DNA of 39,337 bases, taken from contig NZ_CM002285.1 of NCBI RefSeq assembly GCF_000497445.1, positions 3,479,316 through 3,518,652 on the forward strand, read 5' to 3'. The notes below the pieces were generated by a model, which was given only the letters and a program-made list of their open reading frames with translations, was not told where the DNA came from and did not search any database. How positions within the stretch are numbered: position 1 is the first letter of the stretch; each line of letters begins with the position of its first letter. The position numbers and the translations under genes were made by a program. The stretch comes from Streptomyces roseochromogenus subsp. oscitans DS 12.976. GTDB taxonomy: Bacteria > Actinomycetota > Actinomycetes > Streptomycetales > Streptomycetaceae. Shown in pieces: positions 1-6,935 of this stretch.

Positions 1-377
1 GGGATGGACCACAGCTGGTACCTGCGGCCGGACTTGGCGACGACCTCGTTGGAGTAGCCGGAGCGCAGCGAGGCGACCTCGCCCCAGGGCAGCCCGATGG
101 CGCGGAACGGGTTGCGGATCCGCAGCCGGTCCTCGCCGGCGAAGACCGCGGGGCGGAGTGTGAAGGCGATCACCAGCGGCACGATGAGGATCATCCCGGC
201 GAGCGCCAGCCACGGCGCGCGGCCATGGCCCTGGAACAGCGCGTCGAAGCCGAGCCAGCCGACGACGAGCAACAGCAGCACACCGCCCACGAGGCCCATG
301 GGCGAGCGGTAGATCCGGTCCTGGGCCGCGGGAGCCGGCGGCTGTGACGCGGGTGACGGGTGGTCCGGGGTGGTCAT
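1..377 (-). CDS. PH-domain membrane protein, C-terminus cut off by window edge
   Basis: Reading leftward from the ATG at 377, about 125 codons stay open to the window edge, so only the N-terminal part is visible. A Pro/Ala/Ser-rich cytoplasmic stretch (about residues 1-20) is followed by two hydrophobic segments (about 26-42 and 53-69) separated by a short Gly/His/Arg-containing turn. A beta-rich segment then begins with a motif like RLRIRNPFR and continues through PWGEVASLRSGYSNEV. Two short membrane helices followed by a bacterial PH-like fold is the usual layout of the small Streptomyces 'PH domain-containing protein' family; no enzymatic role is known. It is divergent from deoC and shares a 135-bp upstream region with it. 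The family call rests on memory of similar proteins. Confidence 0.6.
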   Translation of the reverse strand, partial: MTTPDHPSPASQPPAPAAQDRIYRSPMGLVGGVLLLLVVGWLGFDALFQGHGRAPWLALAGMILIVPLVIAFTLRPAVFAGEDRLRIRNPFRAIGLPWGEVASLRSGYSNEVVAKSGRRYQLWSI

Positions 378-481
378 GGCCCAAGTCTGCACGACACCGG
401 CGGCGCCGCCGCCATGTGCCCCGGAACCGGCGCTCAGCTGTGATCTTCCGGGTGGATATGAGCACCGGGGGTGTACAGCCG

Positions 482-493
482 CTACGCGCGTAG
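482..493. promoter_or_regulatory. Palindromic operator CTACGCGCGTAG upstream of deoC
   Basis: A perfect 12-bp palindrome lies 19 bp before the deoC ATG at 513. It abuts a possible -10 element TATGCT (495-500) that would place transcription start near 507, so a bound protein would cover the core promoter. The same palindrome or a close variant occurs at 12325-12336 (add), 22867-22878 (nucleoside ABC operon) and 24150-24161 (BMP lipoprotein). On the plus strand all four copies read CGCGTAGA at their right end. Repression by a nucleoside- or deoxyribose-phosphate-responsive regulator is inferred; the regulator is not identified. Confidence 0.75.
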
Positions 494-512
494 ATATGCT
501 CGTCTGGTGACC

Positions 513-1472
513 ATGCCCACTACCGCACCCACAGCTCACGCTCTCTCGGACGTCACCGCGTCCGACAGCACGCTGCGTCGCTTCCTGCACGGGCTGCCCG
601 GCGTCGACGCGGTCGGCCTGGAGGCGCGCGCCGCGTCTCTCGGCACCCGTTCCATCAAGACCACCGCGAAGGCGTACGCCATCGACCTCGCCATCTCGAT
701 GGTCGACCTGACGACGCTGGAAGGCGCGGACACCCCGGGCAAGGTCCGGGCGCTCGGCGCGAAGGCGGTCCACCCGGACCCGACGGACCGGACGACCCCG
801 GCCACGGCGGCCGTCTGCGTCTACCCCGACATGGTGGCCGTCGCCAAGGAGGCCGTCGCCGGATCCGGCGTCAAGGTCGCCTCCGTCGCCACCGCCTTCC
901 CGGCCGGCCGCGCCGCCCTCGACGTGAAGCTGGCCGACGTGCGTGACGCCGTCGCCGCAGGCGCGGACGAGATCGACATGGTCATCGACCGGGGCGCGTT
1001 CCTCGCCGGCAAGTACCTGAAGGTGTACGACGAGATCGTCGCCGTGAAGCAGGCCTGCGGCGACCGCGCCCGACTGAAGGTCATCTTCGAGACCGGCGAG
1101 CTGTCGACGTACGACAACATCCGCCGCGCCTCCTGGCTCGGCATGCTGGCCGGAGCCGACTTCATCAAGACCTCCACGGGCAAGGTGGCCGTCAACGCCA
1201 CGCCCGCCAACACCCTGCTGATGCTGGAGGCCGTGCGGGACTTCCGCGCGCAGACCGGCGTCCAGGTCGGTGTGAAGCCGGCCGGCGGCATCCGCACCTC
1301 CAAGGACGCCATCAAGTTCCTGGTTCTGGTCAACGAGACCGCGGGCCCGGACTGGCTGGACAACACCTGGTTCCGCTTCGGCGCCTCCTCGCTGCTGAAC
1401 GACCTGCTGATGCAGCGTCAGAAGCTGGCCACCGGCCGCTACTCCGGCCCCGACTACGTGACGGTGGACTGA
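513..1472 (+). CDS. deoC: Deoxyribose-phosphate aldolase
   Basis: Cleaves 2-deoxyribose 5-phosphate into glyceraldehyde 3-phosphate and acetaldehyde, the last step of deoxynucleoside catabolism, in the cytoplasm. The 319-residue product is a class I aldolase barrel. The Schiff-base lysine lies in FIKTSTGK (K219), and the second conserved lysine in KPAGGIR (K255). Start: ATG at 513 gives the usual N-terminus. A GTG at 507 is also in frame, and there is no clear Shine-Dalgarno sequence, so the message may be leaderless. The aldehyde dehydrogenase gene follows after 5 bp, which suggests that the acetaldehyde released is oxidised by its neighbour. The palindrome at 482-493 links it to add, the ABC operon and the BMP gene. 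Confidence 0.95.
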   Translation: MPTTAPTAHALSDVTASDSTLRRFLHGLPGVDAVGLEARAASLGTRSIKTTAKAYAIDLAISMVDLTTLEGADTPGKVRALGAKAVHPDPTDRTTPATAAVCVYPDMVAVAKEAVAGSGVKVASVATAFPAGRAALDVKLADVRDAVAAGADEIDMVIDRGAFLAGKYLKVYDEIVAVKQACGDRARLKVIFETGELSTYDNIRRASWLGMLAGADFIKTSTGKVAVNATPANTLLMLEAVRDFRAQTGVQVGVKPAGGIRTSKDAIKFLVLVNETAGPDWLDNTWFRFGASSLLNDLLMQRQKLATGRYSGPDYVTVD

Positions 1473-1477
1473 TCAAC

Positions 1478-2914
1478 ATGGCTTCCGTATTCGAGTACGC
1501 ACCGGCGCCCGAGTCCCGCTCCGTCGTCGACATCGCCCCCTCCTACGGCCTCTTCATCGACGGCGAGTTCGCCGAGGCGGCTGACGGCAAGGTCTTCAAG
1601 ACCGTCAGCCCCAGCACCGAAGAGGTGCTGTCCGAGGTCGCCCAGGCCGGCGAGGCGGACGTCGACCGCGCGGTCAGGGCCGCCCGCAAGGCCTTCGAGA
1701 AGTGGTCCGCGCTGCCCGGCTCCGAGCGCGCCAAGTACCTGTTCCGCATCGCCCGGATCATCCAGGAGCGCAGCCGTGAGCTGGCGGTCCTGGAGACGCT
1801 GGACAACGGCAAGCCGATCAAGGAGACCCGCGACGCGGACCTCCCGCTGGTCGCCGCGCACTTCTTCTACTACGCGGGCTGGGCCGACAAGCTCGACCAT
1901 GCCGGGTTCGGTACGAACCCGCGTCCGCTGGGCGTGGCAGGCCAGGTCATCCCCTGGAACTTCCCGCTCCTCATGCTGGCGTGGAAGATCGCCCCGGCTC
2001 TCGCGACCGGCAACACGGTCGTCCTGAAGCCCGCCGAGACGACCCCCTTGTCCGCCCTGTTCTTCGCGGACATCTGCCGCCAGGCGGGCCTGCCCAAGGG
2101 TGTCGTCAACATCCTTCCGGGCTATGGCGACGCCGGCGCGGCCCTCGTCGCGCACCCGGACGTCAACAAGGTCGCCTTCACCGGCTCCACGGCCGTCGGC
2201 AAGGAGATCGCGCGGACCGTCGCGGGCACCCGCAAGAAGCTCACCCTCGAACTGGGCGGCAAGGGCGCCAACATCGTCTTCGACGACGCCCCGATCGACC
2301 AGGCCGTCGAGGGCATCGTGACCGGCATCTTCTTCAACCAGGGCCAGGTCTGCTGCGCGGGCAGCCGCCTGCTGGTGCAGGAGTCGATCCAGGAGGAGCT
2401 GCTGGAGTCCCTCAAGCGCAGGCTCTCCACCCTCCGCCTCGGCGACCCGCTGGACAAGAACACCGACATCGGCGCGATCAACTCGGCCGAGCAGCTGGCC
2501 CGGATCACCGCGCTCGCCGAGCAGGGCGAGGCGGAGGGCGCCGAGCGCTGGTCCCCGGCCTGCGAACTGCCCACCTCCGGCTACTGGTTCGCCCCCACGC
2601 TGTTCACGAACGTCACCCAGGCGCACACCATCGCCCGCGACGAGATCTTCGGCCCGGTGCTGTCGGTCCTCACCTTCCGCACGCCGGACGAGGCGGTCGC
2701 CAAGGCGAACAACACGCAGTACGGCCTGTCAGCGGGCATCTGGACCGAGAAGGGCTCGCGGATCCTGGCCGTCGCGAACAAGCTGCGCGCCGGTGTCGTC
2801 TGGTCCAACACGTTCAACAAGTTCGACCCGACCTCGCCGTTCGGCGGCTACAAGGAGTCGGGCTTCGGCCGCGAGGGCGGCCGCCACGGCCTGGAGGCGT
2901 ACCTCGATGTCTGA
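1478..2914 (+). CDS. NAD(P)-dependent aldehyde dehydrogenase, catalytic partner
   Basis: A full-length ALDH superfamily enzyme of 478 residues that oxidises an aldehyde to the acid. The cofactor-binding region contains the PWNFPLLM segment (about residues 152-159). The general-base glutamate is E258 in LELGGK. The nucleophile is C292 in FNQGQVCCAGSR, where C293 is the usual adjacent cysteine. The C-terminal EIFGPVLSV motif is present. It starts 5 bp after deoC and overlaps the next gene by 8 bp, so the three are surely co-transcribed and the last two translationally coupled. Acetaldehyde from DeoC is the obvious substrate, but that is inference from position. Together with the following gene it resembles a split version of the two-domain ALDH16 architecture. 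Confidence 0.93.
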   Translation: MASVFEYAPAPESRSVVDIAPSYGLFIDGEFAEAADGKVFKTVSPSTEEVLSEVAQAGEADVDRAVRAARKAFEKWSALPGSERAKYLFRIARIIQERSRELAVLETLDNGKPIKETRDADLPLVAAHFFYYAGWADKLDHAGFGTNPRPLGVAGQVIPWNFPLLMLAWKIAPALATGNTVVLKPAETTPLSALFFADICRQAGLPKGVVNILPGYGDAGAALVAHPDVNKVAFTGSTAVGKEIARTVAGTRKKLTLELGGKGANIVFDDAPIDQAVEGIVTGIFFNQGQVCCAGSRLLVQESIQEELLESLKRRLSTLRLGDPLDKNTDIGAINSAEQLARITALAEQGEAEGAERWSPACELPTSGYWFAPTLFTNVTQAHTIARDEIFGPVLSVLTFRTPDEAVAKANNTQYGLSAGIWTEKGSRILAVANKLRAGVVWSNTFNKFDPTSPFGGYKESGFGREGGRHGLEAYLDV

Positions 2915-3812
2915 GAAGACCGAAAAGACCGAACCGCGACTGTCGGTCTTCAAGACCTACAAGCTGTACGTCGGCGGGAAGTTCCCGCGTTCCGAGAGCG
3001 GCCGGGTGTACGAGGTGACCGACTCGAAGGGCAAGTGGCTGGCCAACGCACCGCAGTCCAGCCGTAAGGACGCCCGTGACGCGGTCGTGGCCGCGCGCAA
3101 GGCGTTCGGCGGCTGGTCCGGGGCGACGGCGTACAACCGCGGCCAGGTCCTCTACCGCGTCGCGGAGATGCTGGAGGGCCGGCGCGAGCAGTTCGTGCGC
3201 GAAGTGGCCGACGCGGAGGGCCTGTCCAAGCCGAAGGCCGCCGCGGTCGTGGACGCGGCCATCGACTGCTGGGTCTGGTACGCGGGCTGGACCGACAAGA
3301 TCGCCCAGGTGATCGGCGGCGCCAACCCGGTCGCAGGCCCGTTCTTCAACCTCTCCTCGCCCGAGCCGACCGGCGTGGTCGCGGTACTGGCTCCGCAGGA
3401 GTCGTCCTTCCTGGGCCTGGTGTCGGCGCTGGCCCCGGTGATCGCCACCGGCAACACCGCCGTCGTGATCGCTAGCGAGCAGTCCCCGCTCCCAGCGCTC
3501 TCCCTGGCCGAGGTGCTGGCCACCTCCGACGTCCCCGGCGGCGTGGTCAACGTCCTGTCCGGCCGTACCGCGGAGATCGCGCCGCCGCTGGCCGCGCACC
3601 AGGACGTCAACGCGATCGACCTCGCGGGCGCCGACGAAGCGCTGGCGAAGGAGCTGGAGATCGCGGCGGCCGACAACCTGAAGCGGGTGCTCCGTCCACA
3701 GCCTGTGGATTACTTCGAGACGCCGGGCATCGACCGGATGACGGCGTTCCTGGAGACCAAGACGGTCTGGCACCCGACGGGATCACTGGGCGCATCCGGC
3801 TCGTCGTACTGA
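2907..3812 (+). CDS. Truncated ALDH-like protein without catalytic cysteine
   Basis: A 301-residue protein from the ATG at 2907, inside the end of the previous gene (ATGTCTGA overlap). Residues about 15-270 follow the ALDH cofactor-binding fold: KLYVGGKFPRSESGR, then ARDAVVAARKAFGGW, then GVVAVLAPQESS in place of the usual PWN segment, then PVIATGNTAVV. The protein ends before the region that would carry the LELGGK glutamate and the nucleophilic cysteine, so it cannot be an ALDH on its own. The reading frame is clean and codon use matches the neighbours, so it does not look like decay. In ALDH16 proteins a second, non-catalytic ALDH domain is fused to the catalytic one; here the two are separate overlapping genes. 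A structural or regulatory partner role is inferred. Confidence 0.85.
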   Translation: MSEKTEKTEPRLSVFKTYKLYVGGKFPRSESGRVYEVTDSKGKWLANAPQSSRKDARDAVVAARKAFGGWSGATAYNRGQVLYRVAEMLEGRREQFVREVADAEGLSKPKAAAVVDAAIDCWVWYAGWTDKIAQVIGGANPVAGPFFNLSSPEPTGVVAVLAPQESSFLGLVSALAPVIATGNTAVVIASEQSPLPALSLAEVLATSDVPGGVVNVLSGRTAEIAPPLAAHQDVNAIDLAGADEALAKELEIAAADNLKRVLRPQPVDYFETPGIDRMTAFLETKTVWHPTGSLGASGSSY

Positions 3813-3847
3813 GCCCGCACCGAGGCCGTACGACGGCCCGCACGACC

Positions 3848-3889
3848 GAGAGCCGCGCTTTCCCTCCGTCCGGGGAAGGCGCGGCTCTC
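3848..3889 (+). terminator. Hairpin terminator after the deoC-ALDH operon
   Basis: A 17-bp inverted repeat (one G-T pair) with arms starting GAGAGCCGCG and ending CGCGGCTCTC, separated by about 7 bases. It lies 36 bp after the stop of the ALDH-like gene and before the converging secreted-protein gene, so it can serve either strand. Confidence 0.85.
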
Positions 3890-3943
3890 TCGTCCGAGGC
3901 CCGCCACCGGCGTCCGCGGTCGCCCACTGACGCTCGCGGTCGG

Positions 3944-4324
3944 CTACTGCATTCCGGCCATGCCGCCCAGCACTCCGCCGAGCCCTTCCGTCACCGGAAC
4001 GACACCGATCGGACCCGTCCGGGCGAGCGGACCGGTCAGGCCCCCGAGGTCGCCGTCGTCCACCGGGAGGACGCGGGTGTGGGCGACCGGGGTGTACTGG
4101 AGCGCCTGGAGGGGCACGGCGGCGTAGTCGGTCAGCCCCGGCACCTGGGTGCCGGCCTGCGGGGCCATCGCCCCGAGCGAGGCGGGCAGCCCGGCCGCGT
4201 CCGTGGCGCGAGGGGCGTCCGCAGACGCCGTCGCCACGCCCGCGCCCAGCGCCGCAGAGGCGGTCGCGAGGACGATCAGGGCGCGCTTCGCGGTGCGGTT
4301 GAGAGGGGACGCATGTCGTGCCAT
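3944..4324 (-). CDS. Small secreted protein of unknown function
   Basis: 126 residues starting at the ATG at 4324, preceded by an AAGGTGG ribosome binding site 8 bases away. A GTG four codons upstream (4336) is less likely. The N-terminus is a classic Sec signal: basic MARHASPLNRTAKR, a hydrophobic core ALIVLATASAALGAGVA, and a probable cleavage near ASA-DA (about residue 36). The mature part is rich in Pro, Gly, Leu and Val, with no cysteine and no recognisable domain. It belongs to the general type of short Streptomyces secreted proteins; a second protein of the same style is encoded at 10550-10969. It is divergent from the uridine-kinase-like gene. No function can be assigned. Confidence 0.75.
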   Translation of the reverse strand: MARHASPLNRTAKRALIVLATASAALGAGVATASADAPRATDAAGLPASLGAMAPQAGTQVPGLTDYAAVPLQALQYTPVAHTRVLPVDDGDLGGLTGPLARTGPIGVVPVTEGLGGVLGGMAGMQ

Positions 4325-4451
4325 CTGGAGGCCCACCTTATGTCGCGTTGGGTAACAAGTACGACACGAAGAGTAGTTGAGGTGAGGGTCACGCTCAAAA
4401 GCCGACCCGCGGGGTCGGTAGGCGGCTCCCCATGCGTCAAACTGGTGTTCC

Positions 4452-5087
4452 GTGAGCCTTCATCTCCCGTCCCCCGCCCGTGTCGTGCTGCTGTGCGGTC
4501 CCTCGGGTTCGGGCAAGTCACTCGTCGCCGCCCTTTCCGGGCTCCCCGTGCTGCGCCTCGACGACTTCTACAAGGAGGGTGACGACCCGACTCTGCCGCT
4601 GGTGGACGGGAGTTCGGACATCGACTGGGACCACCCCCGGTCCTGGGACGCGGACGTGGCGGTCGAGGCCATCGCCCGGCTGTGCGCCACCGGGTCGACG
4701 CCGATACCGGTGTACGACATCGCGCTGAGCGCCCGTACGGGCGAGGAGACACTGCACATCGGCCGTACCCCGCTGTTCGTCGCGGAAGGCATCTTCGCCG
4801 CGGAGATCGTCGAGCGCTGCCGCGAGCGGGGGCTGCTGGCGGACGCGCTGTGTCTGACCCGGGGCTCCGTCACCACCTTCCGCCGCCGTTTCCTGCGCGA
4901 TCTGAAGGAGGGGCGCAAGTCGGTGCCGTTCCTGCTGCGCCGCGGCTGGCGGCTGATGCGCACGGAACGGTCGATCGTCGCCCGCCAGGTGACACTGGGC
5001 GCGCATCCGTGCGGCCGCGACGAGGCGCTCGGCCGGCTGGCGGCGGCAGCGGCAGGGCGGCAGACGCGTCAGCAGACGGTGGCGTAG
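4452..5087 (+). CDS. Uridine kinase-like P-loop protein
   Basis: 211 residues from a GTG start at 4452. The Walker A motif GPSGSGKS is at residues 16-23. It is followed by LRLDDFYKEGDD, the typical uridine kinase/phosphoribulokinase segment with the catalytic-base aspartates, and then by IDWDHPRSWD, which matches the nucleoside-binding region of that family. Residues IPVYDIALSARTG and FVAEGIF correspond to the conserved Y-D and EG(I/L) positions. Uridine kinase would phosphorylate uridine or cytidine to the monophosphate. The protein is close to family length, but the substrate is not proven. It sits between the deoxyribose-phosphate operon and sigQ but carries no CTACGCGCGTAG site, so it is probably not part of that regulon. 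Confidence 0.8.
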   Translation: MSLHLPSPARVVLLCGPSGSGKSLVAALSGLPVLRLDDFYKEGDDPTLPLVDGSSDIDWDHPRSWDADVAVEAIARLCATGSTPIPVYDIALSARTGEETLHIGRTPLFVAEGIFAAEIVERCRERGLLADALCLTRGSVTTFRRRFLRDLKEGRKSVPFLLRRGWRLMRTERSIVARQVTLGAHPCGRDEALGRLAAAAAGRQTRQQTVA

Positions 5088-5286
5088 GCCGTCCCCGTAT
5101 GCAGAGCCACCCCCCCATATGCAGCAAGCGGGACTGGACAGGCCCCCCGGCCCTCCAGTCCCGCTCCTGTTGCTCCCCCGTTTCCCCCGTTCCCCTCCCT
5201 CGTCCGTCCCCCGTGGGCCCACCCCCCAGTGGTCCCCGTTTTCCCCCGTGTCCCCCCGCGGGTCACCCCCCAGTGACCCCCGGCCT
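5088..5286. other. C-rich low-complexity gap between convergent genes
   Basis: No gene is visible between the uridine-kinase-like gene and sigQ. From about 5107 the plus strand is strongly C-rich, with repeated runs of four to six C joined by gt or tt and blocks such as cccccagt recurring. On the minus strand, the strand of the sigQ transcript, this becomes G-tracts that could form unusual DNA or RNA structure. A short hairpin at 5260-5279 lies at its right end. Confidence 0.6.
5260..5279 (-). terminator. Hairpin just after sigQ stop
   Basis: GGGTCAC (5260-5266) and GTGACCC (5273-5279) form a perfect 7-bp stem with a 6-base loop, 7 bp past the sigQ stop. It probably ends the sigQ transcript. 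The same bases also fit the AfsQ1 consensus GTnAC-n6-GTnAC, which may be chance because an inverted GTCAC/GTGAC pair satisfies it. Confidence 0.5.
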
Positions 5287-6018
5287 TCAGGCGACCAGCT
5301 CCCCGAAGGCGTCCTCCTCGTCACGGCCGAAGCTGAGGACCTCGTCCTCGCGCAGCCGGCGGAGCGACCGCCAGATGCTGGACTTCACCGTGCCGACACT
5401 GATGTCGAGGATCTCCGCGATCTCCGGGTCCGTACGGCCCTCGTAGTAGCGCAGGACCAGCATGGTGCGCTGGAGCTCGGGCAGCCGGGCCAGCGCCTGC
5501 CACAGGACCGCGCGCAGCTCGGTGCCGCGCATCGCGTCCGTGTCGGAGGGCGTCTCCGGCAGTTCCTCGGTCGGGTACTCGTTGAGCTTGCGGCGCCGCC
5601 AGGCGCTGATGTGCAGGTTGGTCATGGTGCGGCGGAGGTATCCGCCGACCGCCGCCTTGTCACTGATCCGGTCCCACGCCTTGTACGTCGAGAACAGCGC
5701 GCTCTGCAGCAGGTCCTCGGCCTCGAAGCGGTCACCCGTGAGGTGGTAAGCCGTGGCGTACAGGGAGGCGCGGCGCTCCTGGACGTAGGCGGTGAACGCC
5801 GCTTCGGCATCCGCAGCCTCCGTCAGGGAGCGGCGCTGCTCCCCCGAGTCCTCCCTGTTCGCGTGTCCGTCAACCACCGTCATGTACGCGGTGTGCTGAC
5901 GCCCGGTGCCGCGAGCGCACCCCCGCCCGCTCACGGCACCGGACTTCTCGGAACCCCGGTGCCCGTCGTGCAGACGCGTGATTACGGCGCTGGTGCTGAT
6001 GCTGTGCAGCGTGTTCAT
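5287..6018 (-). CDS. sigQ: ECF-type sigma factor SigQ
   Basis: 243 residues from the ATG at 6018, preceded by GGGGAGCG. The open frame runs further upstream to 6117, but without a better start. Sigma region 2 spans about residues 73-142 (AYHLTGDRFEAEDLLQSALF, then YLRRTMTNLHISAWRRR). Region 4 spans about 165-225 (ALARLPELQRTMLVLRYYEG, then a helix-turn-helix ISVGTVKSSIWRSLRRLRE). The first 70 residues are poorly ordered. Its divergence from afsQ1-afsQ2 is the arrangement of S. coelicolor sigQ, where AfsQ1 activates sigQ and the system influences antibiotic production and nitrogen or glutamate-dependent growth. The AfsQ1 box at 6135-6150 lies 117 bp upstream. Gene identity rests on this context plus the sigma domains. 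Confidence 0.88.
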   Translation of the reverse strand: MNTLHSISTSAVITRLHDGHRGSEKSGAVSGRGCARGTGRQHTAYMTVVDGHANREDSGEQRRSLTEAADAEAAFTAYVQERRASLYATAYHLTGDRFEAEDLLQSALFSTYKAWDRISDKAAVGGYLRRTMTNLHISAWRRRKLNEYPTEELPETPSDTDAMRGTELRAVLWQALARLPELQRTMLVLRYYEGRTDPEIAEILDISVGTVKSSIWRSLRRLREDEVLSFGRDEEDAFGELVA

Positions 6019-6134
6019 CTCGCGCTCCCCGTCGTGGACTTGCGGTGGTTCGGTCTCGCCGGGCCGGTTCGGTCCCCCGCCCTGCCCGTGACCAAAAGAC
6101 TGCCGGGGTGACTTCATGGCCGTGTCCGTCGACT

Positions 6135-6150
6135 GTCACAGACCTGTCAC
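6135..6150. promoter_or_regulatory. AfsQ1 binding site in the sigQ-afsQ1 intergenic region
   Basis: GTCAC-AGACCT-GTCAC is an exact match to the published AfsQ1 consensus GTnAC-n6-GTnAC. It lies between the sigQ start (6018) and the afsQ1 start (6258), where control of sigQ and autoregulation are expected. Confidence 0.85.
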
Positions 6151-6257
6151 AGCGGCTCCGCCCAGGGCCGTCACGGAAAGCGCACAGATCGTGGCGGCAG
6201 GAAAGGCCCGGTGCGGGCAGGTCGTACGACACCCGGTCCATGGGCCAGAATGAGCGG

Positions 6258-6935
6258 GTGCCTTCCCTGTTGCTGATCGAGGACGACGACGCGATCCGGA
6301 CGGCCCTGGAGCTCTCGCTGACGCGCCAGGGCCACCGGGTGGCGACCGCTGCCAGCGGTGAGGACGGTCTGAAACTGCTCCGCGAGCAGCGGCCCGACCT
6401 GATCGTGCTGGACGTCATGCTGCCCGGCATCGACGGCTTCGAGGTGTGCCGGCGCATCCGGCGCACCGACCAGCTGCCGATCATCCTGCTAACCGCGCGG
6501 AGCGACGACATCGACGTCGTGGTCGGGCTGGAGTCGGGGGCCGACGACTATGTCGTCAAACCCGTCCAGGGCCGGGTGCTGGACGCCCGGATCCGGGCCG
6601 TGCTGCGGCGCGGGGAGCGCGAGTCCACCGACTCGGCGACGTTCGGCAGCCTGGTCATCGACCGGTCGGCGATGACCGTGACGAAGAACGGCGAGGATCT
6701 GCAGCTGACCCCGACCGAGCTGAGGCTGCTGCTGGAGCTGAGCCGGCGGCCCGGTCAGGCGCTGTCCCGCCAGCAGCTGCTGCGGCTGGTGTGGGAGCAC
6801 GACTATCTGGGTGACTCGCGCCTGGTGGACGCGTGTGTGCAGCGGCTGCGCGCCAAGGTGGAGGACGTGCCGTCGTCCCCGACCCTGATCCGCACCGTCC
6901 GTGGTGTCGGCTACCGCCTGGACACTCCTCAGTGA
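6258..6935 (+). CDS. afsQ1: Two-component response regulator AfsQ1
   Basis: 225 residues from the GTG at 6258; an in-frame ATG at 6240 would add six residues. This is an OmpR/PhoB-type DNA-binding response regulator. The receiver domain (about 1-118) has the acidic pocket E8-D9-D10, the phospho-acceptor D52 in LIVLDVMLPG, and the conserved lysine in DDYVVKP. The C-terminal winged helix (about 130-223) has TPTELRLLLEL, the recognition segment SRLVDACVQRLRAKV, and the terminal TVRGVGYRL. Sequence and length agree with S. coelicolor AfsQ1 as I remember it. The stop overlaps the afsQ2 start (GTGA). It binds GTnAC-n6-GTnAC sites, one of which is immediately upstream. Confidence 0.95.
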   Translation: MPSLLLIEDDDAIRTALELSLTRQGHRVATAASGEDGLKLLREQRPDLIVLDVMLPGIDGFEVCRRIRRTDQLPIILLTARSDDIDVVVGLESGADDYVVKPVQGRVLDARIRAVLRRGERESTDSATFGSLVIDRSAMTVTKNGEDLQLTPTELRLLLELSRRPGQALSRQQLLRLVWEHDYLGDSRLVDACVQRLRAKVEDVPSSPTLIRTVRGVGYRLDTPQ

